From Proteobacteria bacterium ST_bin11 (GTDB taxonomy: Bacteria > Pseudomonadota > Gammaproteobacteria > Methylococcales > Methylomonadaceae), in assembly GCA_002083615.1 (NCBI GenBank), contig MSXO01000020.1, positions 1-64,000 on the forward strand: a DNA stretch of 64,000 bases. The letters are read 5' to 3'. The notes under the pieces are model-generated. The model did not search any database. It was given only the letters and a program-made list of their open reading frames with translations, and was not told the origin of the DNA. Positions 35,466 through 45,050 of the stretch are shown here, in pieces (positions within the stretch are counted from its first letter, which is position 1; each line of letters starts with the position of its first letter). Position numbers and translations under genes: made by a program.

Positions 35466-36929
35466 ATGAAATACAAAGACTTACGAGACTTTATCGCCCA
35501 GCTCGAAAAGCAGGGCGAACTGAAACGCATCAAGCAGGAAATCGATCCGGTGTTGGAAATGACGGTAATTTGCGATCGGGTTTTAAAGCAGGGAGGCCCT
35601 GCTTTGCTGTTCGAAAATCCGAAAGGTTCCAATATTGCCGTGCTCGGCAATCTGTTCGGTACGCCGAAGCGGGTGGCGATGGGCATGGGGGCGAAGGATG
35701 TTTCCGAATTACGCGGGATCGGCGAATTACTGGCCTATTTGAAAGAGCCGGAGCCGCCTAAAGGTATGAAGGACGCCTTGGAAAAACTGCCGGTATTCAA
35801 GCAAGTATTGAATATGGCTCCAAAAATAGTCAGTTCCGCGCCTTGCCAAGAAGTGATTCGGATCGGCGATGAGGTCGATTTGAGCGCTTATCCGATTCAA
35901 ACCTGTTGGCCGGAAGACGCCGCACCTTTGATCACCTGGCCACTGGTGATTACCAAAGGGCCGAATAAGGACAGGCAGAACTTGGGGATTTATCGCCAGC
36001 AAGTCATAGCCAAAAACAAAGTCATCATGCGTTGGCTGGCGCATCGCGGCGGGGCATTGGATTTCAAAGAATGGCAGCAGGCGCATCCGGGTAAACCGTT
36101 TCCGGTCGCCGTGGCGCTCGGCGCGGATCCGGCAACGATATTGGCGTCGGTTACCCCAGTGCCGGATTCCTTGTCCGAATATGCGTTTGCCGGTTTGTTG
36201 CGCGGCAGTAAAACCGAATTAGTTAAATGTTTGACCAACGATTTGCAAGTGCCGGCCAGTGCTGAAATCGTGCTGGAGGGGTTTATCTATCCCGGTGAAA
36301 CTGCCCCGGAAGGGCCGTATGGCGATCACACCGGTTACTACAACGAGGTCGACGAATTTCCGGTATTCACCATCGAACGCATTACTCAGCGGCAAGTGCC
36401 GATTTATCACAGCACATACACCGGTCGACCACCGGATGAGCCGGCGATTTTGGGTGTCGCGTTAAACGAAGTCTTCGTGCCTATCCTGCAAAAGCAGTTT
36501 CCGGAAATTGTCGATTTTTATCTACCGCCGGAGGGTTGTTCCTATCGGATGGCGGTGATTAGTATGAAAAAGCAATACGCCGGCCACGCCAAACGGGTAA
36601 TGCTGGGAACCTGGTCGTATTTACGCCAATTCATGTACACCAAGTTTGTGATCGTGGTGGACGACGATGTGGATGTACGCAACTGGCAGGACGTGATTTG
36701 GGCGATTACCACCCGCATGGACCCGGCACGCGATTTGACGATTTTGGAAAATACGCCTATAGATTACCTGGATTTTGCTTCGCCGGTGTCAGGCTTGGGG
36801 TCTAAGGTCGGCTTCGACGCTACCAACAAATGGCCGGGCGAAACGAATCGGGAGTGGGGACGTCCTATCGTGATGAATCAGGACGTGATAAAAAAAGTCG
36901 ATTCGATGTGGGACACCTTGTTCAATTAG
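35466..36929 (+). CDS. ubiD: 4-hydroxy-3-polyprenylbenzoate decarboxylase
   Basis: 487 residues, full length for UbiD (MKYKDLRDFIAQLEKQGELK; EGPYGDHTGYY; HSTYTGRPPDEPA). It decarboxylates the aromatic ring precursor in ubiquinone synthesis and needs prenylated FMN made by UbiX, which is not in the window. AAGGA lies 8 nt upstream of the ATG. The gene is preceded by the ABC exporter and followed by response-regulator genes without obvious coupling. Confidence 0.96.
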   Translation: MKYKDLRDFIAQLEKQGELKRIKQEIDPVLEMTVICDRVLKQGGPALLFENPKGSNIAVLGNLFGTPKRVAMGMGAKDVSELRGIGELLAYLKEPEPPKGMKDALEKLPVFKQVLNMAPKIVSSAPCQEVIRIGDEVDLSAYPIQTCWPEDAAPLITWPLVITKGPNKDRQNLGIYRQQVIAKNKVIMRWLAHRGGALDFKEWQQAHPGKPFPVAVALGADPATILASVTPVPDSLSEYAFAGLLRGSKTELVKCLTNDLQVPASAEIVLEGFIYPGETAPEGPYGDHTGYYNEVDEFPVFTIERITQRQVPIYHSTYTGRPPDEPAILGVALNEVFVPILQKQFPEIVDFYLPPEGCSYRMAVISMKKQYAGHAKRVMLGTWSYLRQFMYTKFVIVVDDDVDVRNWQDVIWAITTRMDPARDLTILENTPIDYLDFASPVSGLGSKVGFDATNKWPGETNREWGRPIVMNQDVIKKVDSMWDTLFN

Positions 36930-36969
36930 GGTAGTCTGCCGAATTGCTTGCATAACGGTACAAACTCTA

Positions 36970-38106
36970 ATGAAAATATTAGTTGTCGACGATATCTACG
37001 AAAATCGGTTGTTGCTCGATAAATTACTGAGCAGGATGCAGCATGAAGTTTTTTTGGTCGAAAATGGTGAACAGGCGGTTGAGTCTCTGGTTAGCGTAAA
37101 TCCGGATCTGATTTTGATGGATATCATGATGCCGGTTATGGACGGCCTTGAAGCTATTAAAGCAATTAGAGAGCTTACCCTGGATAAGTGGGTGCCGATT
37201 TTTGTGCTTAGTGCGCTTGCCGATGACCAAAATGTACTGGATGGCCTGCAAGCCGGGGCTGACGATTATCTGCACAAACCGTTCAATCGGGCTATTCTGG
37301 CGGCCAAGTTAAGTTCGGTGCAACGCGTGATCGATATGCAAAATCTGATCATTGCCGATACGCAGTTGCTAAAGGCCTATCGTGACGAAAATGAAGCGGA
37401 ACAGCAGTTTTTACAGAGTATTTTTGAGAAGTTAATCAAACAGAGCGACCTCAAGGATGATCATTTGCAGTTTTGGTTACAACCGGCCAAACGCTTTAGC
37501 GGCGATTTGATTTGCGCTAGGCGCGTCAGCAATCAACAAATTTATTTCATGTTGGCCGACTCCACTGGCCATGGCTTGGCCGCGGCCGTGCCAACCGTTA
37601 TCGTTAATCAAGCATTTCAGGCGATGACCAAAAAAGGTCTAGCCGTCCCCATTATCGTGCGCGAGATCAATCGGCTGTTGTACAGTCAGATGCCGGCGGG
37701 CCGTTTCGTGGCTTTGGCGTTGGGCATGATCGATGGCGAGAAAAACTCTGTGGAATTGTGGAACGGTGGCTTACCGGATGTTTATGCGCTGGATAGCTTG
37801 GGCAATCCGGTTCATCTGTTTCGTTCCTTGCACCCTTCTGCGGGGATTCTCGACAACCGGGAATTCGACGATACCTGCGAAATCTGGCATTGGCGGGAAG
37901 CCTGCGAGTTGTTTATGTATTCGGATGGTCTCACCGATGCACAAGACCCGGATGGCCTGCTATTCGGCCAGGAGCGAGTGCAGCAAACTCTCAGGACGGC
38001 CTCTTCCGGCACGGAAGTGGCGACGATGCAGCAGGCTATCGAAGCGCATATGGCGAATCGGGAAACGCAAGACGATATTTCCTGTATGGCGATCCGCTGC
38101 CGATAG
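36970..38106 (+). CDS. Response regulator with SpoIIE-type PP2C phosphatase output
   Basis: 378 residues: a receiver domain (about 1-120) with DD at 7-8, phospho-acceptor Asp51 (LMDIMMPVMDG) and the switch Lys in HKPF, then a helical linker, and a PP2C/SpoIIE domain (about 180-378; SGDLICARR, ADSTGHGLAAAVPT, FMYSDGLTDAQ, NRETQDDISCMAIR). RsbU-like proteins of this kind dephosphorylate anti-sigma-factor antagonists under two-component control. No anti-sigma or STAS gene lies nearby. It precedes another receiver protein by about 190 nt. Confidence 0.92.
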   Translation: MKILVVDDIYENRLLLDKLLSRMQHEVFLVENGEQAVESLVSVNPDLILMDIMMPVMDGLEAIKAIRELTLDKWVPIFVLSALADDQNVLDGLQAGADDYLHKPFNRAILAAKLSSVQRVIDMQNLIIADTQLLKAYRDENEAEQQFLQSIFEKLIKQSDLKDDHLQFWLQPAKRFSGDLICARRVSNQQIYFMLADSTGHGLAAAVPTVIVNQAFQAMTKKGLAVPIIVREINRLLYSQMPAGRFVALALGMIDGEKNSVELWNGGLPDVYALDSLGNPVHLFRSLHPSAGILDNREFDDTCEIWHWREACELFMYSDGLTDAQDPDGLLFGQERVQQTLRTASSGTEVATMQQAIEAHMANRETQDDISCMAIRCR

Positions 38107-38299
38107 GAACAAGCTTTTTGCTTGCTGGAATCGTTTGGGCTGTTAGATTAAGTGAGTAGGTAAGGCTGTAAAACCGCAGACTTGCCTATTTTGGCTATAC
38201 TGAGGATTACGCCGGAAAATCGATTGTGCTAGGGCGAGTCGCTCGAACAGGCCCGCCAGGTTTTCACTACCGAATTGATGACTCTTTGATAACAGCAAC

Positions 38300-39382
38300 G
38301 TGGACTTAAAACAGCATATTCTGCAAGCCGCCATTCTGATCGTCGACGACGAACCCGCTAACGTTAAACTGTTAGAAAAAATTTTGCAGCGCCAGGGTTA
38401 TCGGAATATTCAATCGACATGCGACTCTCGCGAGGTGACTTCCCTTTGCGATACAACCCGTTTCGATGCATTTTTACTGGATATCCGTATGCCGTATCTG
38501 AGCGGTTTCGATGTTATGGAGCAACTACAGCTGAGCTTTAGGGGCGACTATTTACCGGTACTAGTGCTCAGTGCGCAACCTGACATGGAAACCCGGTTGA
38601 AAGCCCTGAGTTTGGGCGCAAAGGACTTTTTGACCAAGCCATTCGATCAGCTTGAAGCGGTCACCCGCATCCATAATTTGCTGGAAGTTCGGTTGATGCA
38701 TAATCAGATTCGCGACCAAAACCGTCTTCTCGAGCAACAGGTAAAAACCCGAACCGACGAATTGTACCGGACTCGTCAGGAAGTCATACGCAGGCTGGGG
38801 CTGGCCGCCGAGTACCGCGATAATGAAACCGGCAACCATATCATTCGCATGAGTAAATATGCGCAGTTGTTGGCTTTGGCTTATGGTTTAACTGAGCAAG
38901 AAGCGGAAATCATTTTGAATGCCGCGCCGATGCACGATATCGGTAAGATCGGTATTCCGGACCGGATTCTGTTAAAAACCGGTAAGCTGGATCCCGAAGA
39001 ATGGCGGATCATGCAACCCCATGTACAAATGGGCGCGAATATTTTATCCGGCTCCTCGACCGAGTTGATGCGGGCCGCCCGCACGATTGCCCAGCATCAT
39101 CATGAAAAATGGGATGGTACCGGCTACCCGAATGGTTTGAGAGAAGAAGATATTTCGATTGCCGGTAGAATTTGCGCGCTGGCAGATGTGTTCGACGCAT
39201 TGACTTCGCAGCGTCCCTATAAGCCGGCCTGGACGGTTGAAGATACCTTGACTTACATCGCCTCCCAATCAGGCAAACATTTCGACCCTAAATTGGCGCC
39301 ACTGCTGAGAAAAAATCTGCCTGAAATTCTGGAAATCAAAAGCGAATATGCCGATGCCGAAGTTATCCGCGAAGCACACTAG
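38300..39382 (+). CDS. Response regulator with HD-GYP cyclic-di-GMP phosphodiesterase domain
   Basis: 360 residues: receiver (about 10-130; VDDE, phospho-acceptor Asp61 in LLDIRMPYLSG, Lys in TKPFD), a coiled-coil linker (about 130-170), and an HD-GYP domain (about 165-345) with the HD pair in MHDIGKIGIPD, tandem HH in QHHHEKWDGTGYPNGL. It is expected to hydrolyse cyclic-di-GMP under phosphorelay control. The start codon is GTG. The upstream 190 nt show no clear promoter. With the PilZ protein at 52684 it points to second-messenger control in this genome. Confidence 0.94.
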   Translation: MDLKQHILQAAILIVDDEPANVKLLEKILQRQGYRNIQSTCDSREVTSLCDTTRFDAFLLDIRMPYLSGFDVMEQLQLSFRGDYLPVLVLSAQPDMETRLKALSLGAKDFLTKPFDQLEAVTRIHNLLEVRLMHNQIRDQNRLLEQQVKTRTDELYRTRQEVIRRLGLAAEYRDNETGNHIIRMSKYAQLLALAYGLTEQEAEIILNAAPMHDIGKIGIPDRILLKTGKLDPEEWRIMQPHVQMGANILSGSSTELMRAARTIAQHHHEKWDGTGYPNGLREEDISIAGRICALADVFDALTSQRPYKPAWTVEDTLTYIASQSGKHFDPKLAPLLRKNLPEILEIKSEYADAEVIREAH

Positions 39383-39403
39383 CCGTGGTCTGTTTTCGCC
39401 GCG

Positions 39404-40639
39404 CTATACTGTGCGAATGGACTCGACGCCACTGATCAGTTCTGTTGAAGCTAATTCCATACCGCGTTTGAAATAATCGCAGGCTTGATCCTTGTCACCC
39501 TTAGTAAGCAGCAACTCTCCCAGCAGTTGATAGGTAGCCACCGAGGCTTCGGTATTGAGGCTTTTCAATAAGTACTGTTCGGCTTTTTCCATCTGCTCGG
39601 CTTTCAATGCTAACTTGCCCAGTACTCTTAAAAGCACCGCGTTGCTCGGGTAAACCGCCAGCCATTGTTCGACCGACTGCAATTGTTTGGTTTTATCTTC
39701 CATGTCAATATTCGAGACCAACACTAGCAAGGTGTCGTCCCAGTGTCTGCCCAGTTGCTTAAGCATGGCTGATTCCACGCTAGCACCTGCGCCCGCTGCG
39801 ATCATTGCCGCAAAATAAATATTGGCGATACCGGGTAAGGCCTTGATGTGCTCAGGGATGCCTTCCCAGCAGGTTTGAATTTCTTGTCGATCGCTCTGCG
39901 CGATTGTTTGTTTCAGTAGGCGGCTATAGGTTTCCGTTTCCAGCAATTTCACTTCGGTTTCCATCAACACTTTATGCTGTTGCAGGGACGGTAATAGTTT
40001 ACTCAAACCTTCCCAGTCACCAAGATGTTGATAAGCCTGGTGCATCATTTTCAAGACCCGTGCGTGGCCAGGATTGATCGAGTGCAATTTGCCCAGTGTT
40101 TCCAGGGCTTGCTCGAATTGTTTTTCGGACAAGTGCAGTTCGGCCTGGGTCAAGCCTACGGTCATATTGGTATCCGAGGATTGCTCGCTGGCTTTCTGCA
40201 GATATTCGTCGCGTTTGTCCAGAGCGCCTCGGGACTGTGCTGCTCGGGCCGCGGTCAAGTAGTGCAGTAAAGGTGCTCCGCTATGCGCCGCATGTTTGAT
40301 CAACACCTTCTCGGCGCGCTCCCAATTGCCGTCTGCCGCGTCGAACAAACCGGCCACCAACGCCTCCTGCGAGCGATTAAATTTGATACTGCGGCGGCGT
40401 TTAGAAAACTGCGCAGGCATGCGAATCAACACACCCATCAAACGGAAAAAACTGTAGAGAAAGAAAAAACCGATCACTTGCGCTACCGCAAACACGGTCA
40501 AGGAGGTTTCGAGCGACCAGTGGCCGAAACCGATCAGCACGTAACCGGGGTCGTTCTGTTTTACCAGCCAACTATGCAGCAAAAACGCCACCAGAACGGC
40601 GCAGAGCAAGGAGCCGAGAAAATACATGAGATTTTTCAT
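39404..40639 (-). CDS. hemY: HemY-type TPR membrane protein
   Basis: 411 residues: two N-terminal transmembrane helices (about 5-25 and 42-65) and a long TPR-rich soluble part (LHSINPGHARVLKMMHQAY; LLGELLLTKGDKDQACDYF). This is the proteobacterial HemY, linked to haem biosynthesis by operon position; it is not the Bacillus protoporphyrinogen oxidase of the same name. It lies 12 nt behind hemX, closing the hemC-hemD-hemX-hemY operon. Converges with the HD-GYP gene, 21 nt apart. Confidence 0.92.
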   Translation of the reverse strand: MKNLMYFLGSLLCAVLVAFLLHSWLVKQNDPGYVLIGFGHWSLETSLTVFAVAQVIGFFFLYSFFRLMGVLIRMPAQFSKRRRSIKFNRSQEALVAGLFDAADGNWERAEKVLIKHAAHSGAPLLHYLTAARAAQSRGALDKRDEYLQKASEQSSDTNMTVGLTQAELHLSEKQFEQALETLGKLHSINPGHARVLKMMHQAYQHLGDWEGLSKLLPSLQQHKVLMETEVKLLETETYSRLLKQTIAQSDRQEIQTCWEGIPEHIKALPGIANIYFAAMIAAGAGASVESAMLKQLGRHWDDTLLVLVSNIDMEDKTKQLQSVEQWLAVYPSNAVLLRVLGKLALKAEQMEKAEQYLLKSLNTEASVATYQLLGELLLTKGDKDQACDYFKRGMELASTELISGVESIRTV

Positions 40640-40651
40640 AATACCACTCGC

Positions 40652-41818
40652 TTATTGCTGGGCGGCGGGGGACGCAGCCGACGGCGTTGCATCCGCTGGT
40701 GGATTATTTAAAACCGCTTTGTCCGATTCGATGCGCAATTTGCTAATGTCTTTCAACAGCTTCAAGGAGCCGCTCACATCCGGGTATTGGCTGCGGATCT
40801 GCACATTTGCTAGTTTCTCGAGCTCGGCTGCGAATTTATCGGTTTGCTGATTTTCCGCGAAATTTTTCTTTAGCCATTGTTTGGCATCGGCGATGCTGCT
40901 GGTAAACAGGGTGTCGTTCTGTTGAACCAAGGCGATTTCGATCATTTCCAGCCTAACTTTCAATTGCTGCTTGATAAAGTGGGCTTCTTCCGGCGTTAGG
41001 ATGGCGTTGACCGGTTGCTCGGTATGCCGTAACACCACGTAACCTTCTAGTTGCTTGGCGACGGTGCTCAAAATTTCATGGCCGTGTTCGGATAGGTCGC
41101 TGTTGGATTCGGGTTTTTCCGGTTGCTTGCCGGCATGCGGCAGAAATACCGATAAGCTTTCCACAGCGTCTTGCAAATGTTGAATGCCGCCGTAGATGCC
41201 GACAATATCCGGTACGGTGGCGCCGTTCAGTAGGGCGATTTCCTTGGCGATTTGCTCGCGAACTTTAAACACCGCTGCATCGCCGCTCTCCCTTAGCCGT
41301 TGATCGGCCGCTTCCAGCGCTTCGCGGGTAGTGGTGACGTCACCGACCAAGTGCAAACGTTGATTGGCAACGGTCAACAGATATTCGGCGTCGGCCAGCA
41401 GCCAGTCGCCCCGGGTTTTACCCAATTGTCGCTGTAAGGCCAAAATCGATGCCTCCAGCTCCTTGCGCGAGGTGTTTAGCCGTTCTTCGTGGAGTTTGGA
41501 GAAATCGGCCAAAGTTTCGTTGAAATGATTGTCTTTGCCGGTCATTTCGGCATTGACATTGGCAATCTGCGTTTGCACGCCGTTCAACTGCTCCCGCAGG
41601 CCGTTGAGTTCCTTATCTAGCTCAATCAATTTTAGATTGTCCTGACTGTTTTCAGTGTCTTGACTGAAGCGCAGCTGCTGGAAAAAGAAAAAACCGGCGC
41701 CGGCCAGAGCAATCACCAGTACGATAGAGGTGATGCCTATCCATAATCCGGCATGCGATTTTTTAACCACCACCACCGGAGCTGGATTTTCTTGTTGTTC
41801 TTCAATTACTTCGGCCAC
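40652..41818 (-). CDS. hemX: HemX-type membrane protein
   Basis: 388 residues: a short acidic cytoplasmic start, one transmembrane helix (about 25-48; LWIGITSIVLVIALAGAGFF), a coiled-coil stretch (about 55-130) and a helical C-terminal domain (SKLHEERLNTSR; DWLLADAEYLLTVANQRL). It is the HemX of gammaproteobacterial hem operons, once called uroporphyrinogen-III methyltransferase although no SAM-binding domain is visible. It overlaps hemD by 17 nt. Tail is Ala/Pro-rich. Confidence 0.9.
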   Translation of the reverse strand: MAEVIEEQQENPAPVVVVKKSHAGLWIGITSIVLVIALAGAGFFFFQQLRFSQDTENSQDNLKLIELDKELNGLREQLNGVQTQIANVNAEMTGKDNHFNETLADFSKLHEERLNTSRKELEASILALQRQLGKTRGDWLLADAEYLLTVANQRLHLVGDVTTTREALEAADQRLRESGDAAVFKVREQIAKEIALLNGATVPDIVGIYGGIQHLQDAVESLSVFLPHAGKQPEKPESNSDLSEHGHEILSTVAKQLEGYVVLRHTEQPVNAILTPEEAHFIKQQLKVRLEMIEIALVQQNDTLFTSSIADAKQWLKKNFAENQQTDKFAAELEKLANVQIRSQYPDVSGSLKLLKDISKLRIESDKAVLNNPPADATPSAASPAAQQ

Positions 41819-42584
41819 TGTTTTCCCCGTTCAATAACGTCGTCAAGGTCTCTAAAATCGCTGCATCCGTGGGCTGTTCGCTCACTGCAATCTGTTTAAA
41901 TCCGAAATTTTCGGCTGCTTGGCCGATCCGCTCACTCATTACGACTAAAAGTATCGATTTCAACAATACTGTCGATTCGGCATCCAGCATCGCTAACAAG
42001 TTTTGTAAAGCTTCGACACTGGTAATAGTTACTGCGTCCAGTCGCCCCAGCGCAATGTCCGCGCGTAAATTCTCGCGGTCCGCGCTTGGTTGTCGGCGGC
42101 TATAGACTTCCAAATAAACGGCCTCCGCACCCCGACTGCGCAAGCTTTCCGCCAATTTCTCGCGGCCACCCACGCCGCGTACAATCATGCAGCGCATGCC
42201 GGCTATAGTTTGTAAGTCAGGTTCAGCCAGTAGACCTTCGCTGCTAAAATCGCTGGCCGGTACGCAATCTACCGGCCATCCCGATTGCCGCAACGCGGTG
42301 GCAGTTGCTGCGCCAACAGCCGCTACTTTGAATGTACGCAAGGCTGGCATTTTGCCACCGAACGCCTTGATAGCAAAATCCACCGCATTGCTGCTAGTGA
42401 AAATCAGCCAGTCGCTGGCTGCGGCTTGGGCCAGCAAATCCGGGTCGGGCTGCGTTTGGACGATTTCCAGGGTGGGGAACCGGATCGGCACGCCACCGTG
42501 TTGTTCGATCAAATTACATAATTTTTCAGCTTGTGCTGCCGGTCGCGTCACCAAAATTCGCGCGCCGTTTAGAGCGGAGATCAC
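41802..42584 (-). CDS. hemD: Uroporphyrinogen-III synthase
   Basis: 260 residues of the two-lobed HemD fold: GARILVTRPAAQAEKLCNLI at the start, IFTSSNAVDFAIKAFG, and TITSVEALQNLLAML near the second lobe. It closes hydroxymethylbilane with inversion of ring D to give uroporphyrinogen III. It overlaps hemC by 4 nt and hemX by 17 nt, indicating coupled translation. Confidence 0.93.
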   Translation of the reverse strand: MISALNGARILVTRPAAQAEKLCNLIEQHGGVPIRFPTLEIVQTQPDPDLLAQAAASDWLIFTSSNAVDFAIKAFGGKMPALRTFKVAAVGAATATALRQSGWPVDCVPASDFSSEGLLAEPDLQTIAGMRCMIVRGVGGREKLAESLRSRGAEAVYLEVYSRRQPSADRENLRADIALGRLDAVTITSVEALQNLLAMLDAESTVLLKSILLVVMSERIGQAAENFGFKQIAVSEQPTDAAILETLTTLLNGENSGRSN

Positions 42585-43507
42585 TGATATAGCTCGCGTA
42601 ATATCCTGTCCGCGCCTTGTGCCAATAAATCTTCGGCAACGGCCTTGCCTAATGCTGAAAACTCGGTGAGGCTACTTTCTGCTTCCGCTCTATATAATAA
42701 ACTGCCATCTGGACTGCCGACCAAGCCGCGCATAAACAAACGCTCGCCTTTTATTTCCGCAAATCCGGCGATAGGCACCTGACAACCGCCATTGAGTCGG
42801 GCATTCATCGCCCGTTCGGCACCGACCCGGATGCTGGTAGCTTGGTCGTGCAATACCTTTAGATAGTCGTGAATCTCGGCGTCATCGATGCGGCATTCGA
42901 TACCGATTGCGCCTTGGCCCATTGCTGGCAAGCTTTCCGTCGGCTGCAGTTGAGCGGTAATGCGTTCGCCCATCCCCAGGCGTTTTAAGCCGGCCGAAGC
43001 CAAAATAATCGCATCGTATTCGCCGGCATCCAATTTAGCCAAACGGGTGTTGACATTGCCGCGCAGGCTGAGAATTTCGGAATGCGGGAATTTTTCCTTG
43101 ATTTGGCATTGACGGCGGAGACTGGACGTGCCGATCCGGGCAGTGGCGGGTAATTCGGCCAAGCTGCGATAACGATTGGAAACAAAAGCGTCGGTCGGAT
43201 CTTCGCGGTCCATGATCACTGCTAGATGCAAGCCTTCCGGGAATTCCACCGGGACGTCTTTCATGGAATGCACCGCGATGTCGGCCGTGCCTTCCAGCAT
43301 GCCTTGTTCTAGCTCCTTCACGAACAAGCCTTTGCCGCCGACTTTGGCTAATGGTGCGTCGAGAATTTTGTCGCCGCGGGTAACCATTTTTACCAGCTCG
43401 GTTTTTAGGCCGGGGAATGCTTGCTGCAGCCGCGCCGCTACATGTTCTGCCTGCCATAAGGCCAGCGGGCTTTGCCGGGTCGCGATACGAATAATTCTGT
43501 CTGCCAA
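42581..43507 (-). CDS. hemC: Hydroxymethylbilane synthase (porphobilinogen deaminase)
   Basis: 308 residues. IRIATRQSPLALWQAEHV begins the protein; RRQCQIK and IGTSSLRR line the active site, and RLNGGCQVPIAGFA carries the Cys that holds the dipyrromethane cofactor. It polymerises four porphobilinogens. First gene of the hem operon; the promoter should lie in 43508-43762, which otherwise shows nothing recognisable. Confidence 0.96.
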   Translation of the reverse strand: MADRIIRIATRQSPLALWQAEHVAARLQQAFPGLKTELVKMVTRGDKILDAPLAKVGGKGLFVKELEQGMLEGTADIAVHSMKDVPVEFPEGLHLAVIMDREDPTDAFVSNRYRSLAELPATARIGTSSLRRQCQIKEKFPHSEILSLRGNVNTRLAKLDAGEYDAIILASAGLKRLGMGERITAQLQPTESLPAMGQGAIGIECRIDDAEIHDYLKVLHDQATSIRVGAERAMNARLNGGCQVPIAGFAEIKGERLFMRGLVGSPDGSLLYRAEAESSLTEFSALGKAVAEDLLAQGADRILRELYQ

Positions 43508-43762
43508 AGCTGCTCCTGCCGATTGCTGGCGGGCGTCTAAGCTGCGCCCTTTGTTGAGAATAAATGTTCGCTATTGTAATCCGATTTGGTGTGGAAGGGG
43601 GCGTAGAAGTTGTTTTTTGACTAGCGGAGTATTTTGACGGCAAAAACGTTTTGTTACAAAGAAAACAAATGAGCAGTTTTTATCCTTGCAGTTGACATTG
43701 AGTCAATGTGCGATGAGACTTCACGAGATGAAGATGTCAATCGTAATCTGAGAGGTTGTTCT

Positions 43763-44689
43763 ATGCAAAACCTATCGAAATATTTACCCGCTTATATCGA
43801 CCGAAATTATAAAAAAGTCGAAGGTTGGCTTGGTGAGGATACTGTCCTACAAATCACCCGTATAAACTCGGTTCAAACCAAACTTGGCATTTCCGGGAAT
43901 GTGGGCGAGATTGGCGTGCATCACGGAAAACTGTTCATTCTCCTTTATCTACTTATGCAAAATGAGGAGCAAGCAATAGCAATAGATATTTTTGAGCAGC
44001 AAAATTTGAATATTGACAAATCAGGTCGCGGAGACTTATCGATTTTTGAGCGAAATTTGGAAACATACGCTGGTGGGAAATCTAAGCTAAAGACGATTAA
44101 TGCTGATTCGACAACTATTGGTGCTAAGGAAATATTGTCAGAACTAGGCGGTAAGTTGCGGCTTTTCAGTATCGATGGTGGGCATTTACCAAATATAGTC
44201 AGGCATGATTTAAATACTGCTGCTTCAGCTATATGCGATGGCGGTGTGGTTATACTAGATGATTATTTCAACCCGGAATTTCCTGGAGTTTCAGAAGGAG
44301 TAAATCAATTTTTTTTGCTGGACAATAAGGAATTAGTGCCATTTTTTGTTGGGATTAACAAAATATATTTAACTACCTCAAAATATGCAGAGCACTATAT
44401 GGATTTCTTTACACAAGCAGACCTTGGCATACCTTATTGTGAAACTAAAAAATTTAGAACATACGACACTCATTTATCACCAATCAGAATTAGTGAAATG
44501 TTCGGAAGTACTGTTTTATCATACAGTCCAGATAAATTTGGAATTGTCCATCGTTTATTTAGAGCGATTAAACGGAACCGAACTCAATTAAGAAAGCAAC
44601 TTAGCAATAGCTCTACATGGGAGTATTTGAAAAGCACAAAGCTAGGTAATTTTATTCGTAGTATTGCAAATAAGTTAGCTCCCTATTGA
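43763..44689 (+). CDS. SAM-dependent methyltransferase-like protein, AT-rich
   Basis: 308 residues with a Rossmann-like core: GEIGVHHGKLFILL (motif I region), AIDIFEQQN (acidic residue after strand 2), LRLFSIDGGHL and VVILDDYFNPEF. This resembles the class I methyltransferases (Methyltransf_24 type) encoded in polysaccharide and O-antigen loci. The gene is visibly richer in A+T than its neighbours and uses codons such as ATA and AGA freely, unlike the flanking hem and rlmKL genes, suggesting acquisition. Start at 43763 with GAGG upstream. Substrate unknown. Confidence 0.65.
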   Translation: MQNLSKYLPAYIDRNYKKVEGWLGEDTVLQITRINSVQTKLGISGNVGEIGVHHGKLFILLYLLMQNEEQAIAIDIFEQQNLNIDKSGRGDLSIFERNLETYAGGKSKLKTINADSTTIGAKEILSELGGKLRLFSIDGGHLPNIVRHDLNTAASAICDGGVVILDDYFNPEFPGVSEGVNQFFLLDNKELVPFFVGINKIYLTTSKYAEHYMDFFTQADLGIPYCETKKFRTYDTHLSPIRISEMFGSTVLSYSPDKFGIVHRLFRAIKRNRTQLRKQLSNSSTWEYLKSTKLGNFIRSIANKLAPY

Positions 44690-44777
44690 ATCGGTAGATT
44701 TAAATATTAACATTTAAAATTTTCTCCGACTTTATGCGGAGTGACACCCATGTTGTTGATTTTTTGGTGTGTCGTTT

Positions 44778-45050
44778 CTACCTAACCTCAAACACCTCAA
44801 AATGCTCGCCAGCATCATATGGGGTGGCGATCACTTCGGATACCTTGGCCAATATCGGCCCCTTATGACACCAAGCCACCAGTTTTTGTAGTTCGTCCGG
44901 ATGGCCGCTGGCGACGATTTCGACACTGCCGTCGGCCAGGTTTCTGACAAATCCTTTTATATTCAACTTCACCGCCTGCTTTTGAGTATAGGCGCGAAAA
45001 TACACGCCCTGCACCCGGCCCTTGACGATGATGTGTAGACACTCGCTCAT
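44778..45050 (-). CDS. acyP: Acylphosphatase
   Basis: 90 residues matching the full family length: HIIVKGRVQGVYFRAYTQKQ contains the phosphate loop with catalytic Arg, and GFVRNLADGSVEIVASG has the catalytic Asn. It hydrolyses acyl phosphates. The ATG at 45050 overlaps the stop of rlmKL (ATGA), so it was preferred over one six codons upstream. A hairpin CTCCG...CGGAG and a GACAC/GTGTC pair in 44690-44777 may form a shared terminator with the methyltransferase gene. Confidence 0.94.
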   Translation of the reverse strand: MSECLHIIVKGRVQGVYFRAYTQKQAVKLNIKGFVRNLADGSVEIVASGHPDELQKLVAWCHKGPILAKVSEVIATPYDAGEHFEVFEVR

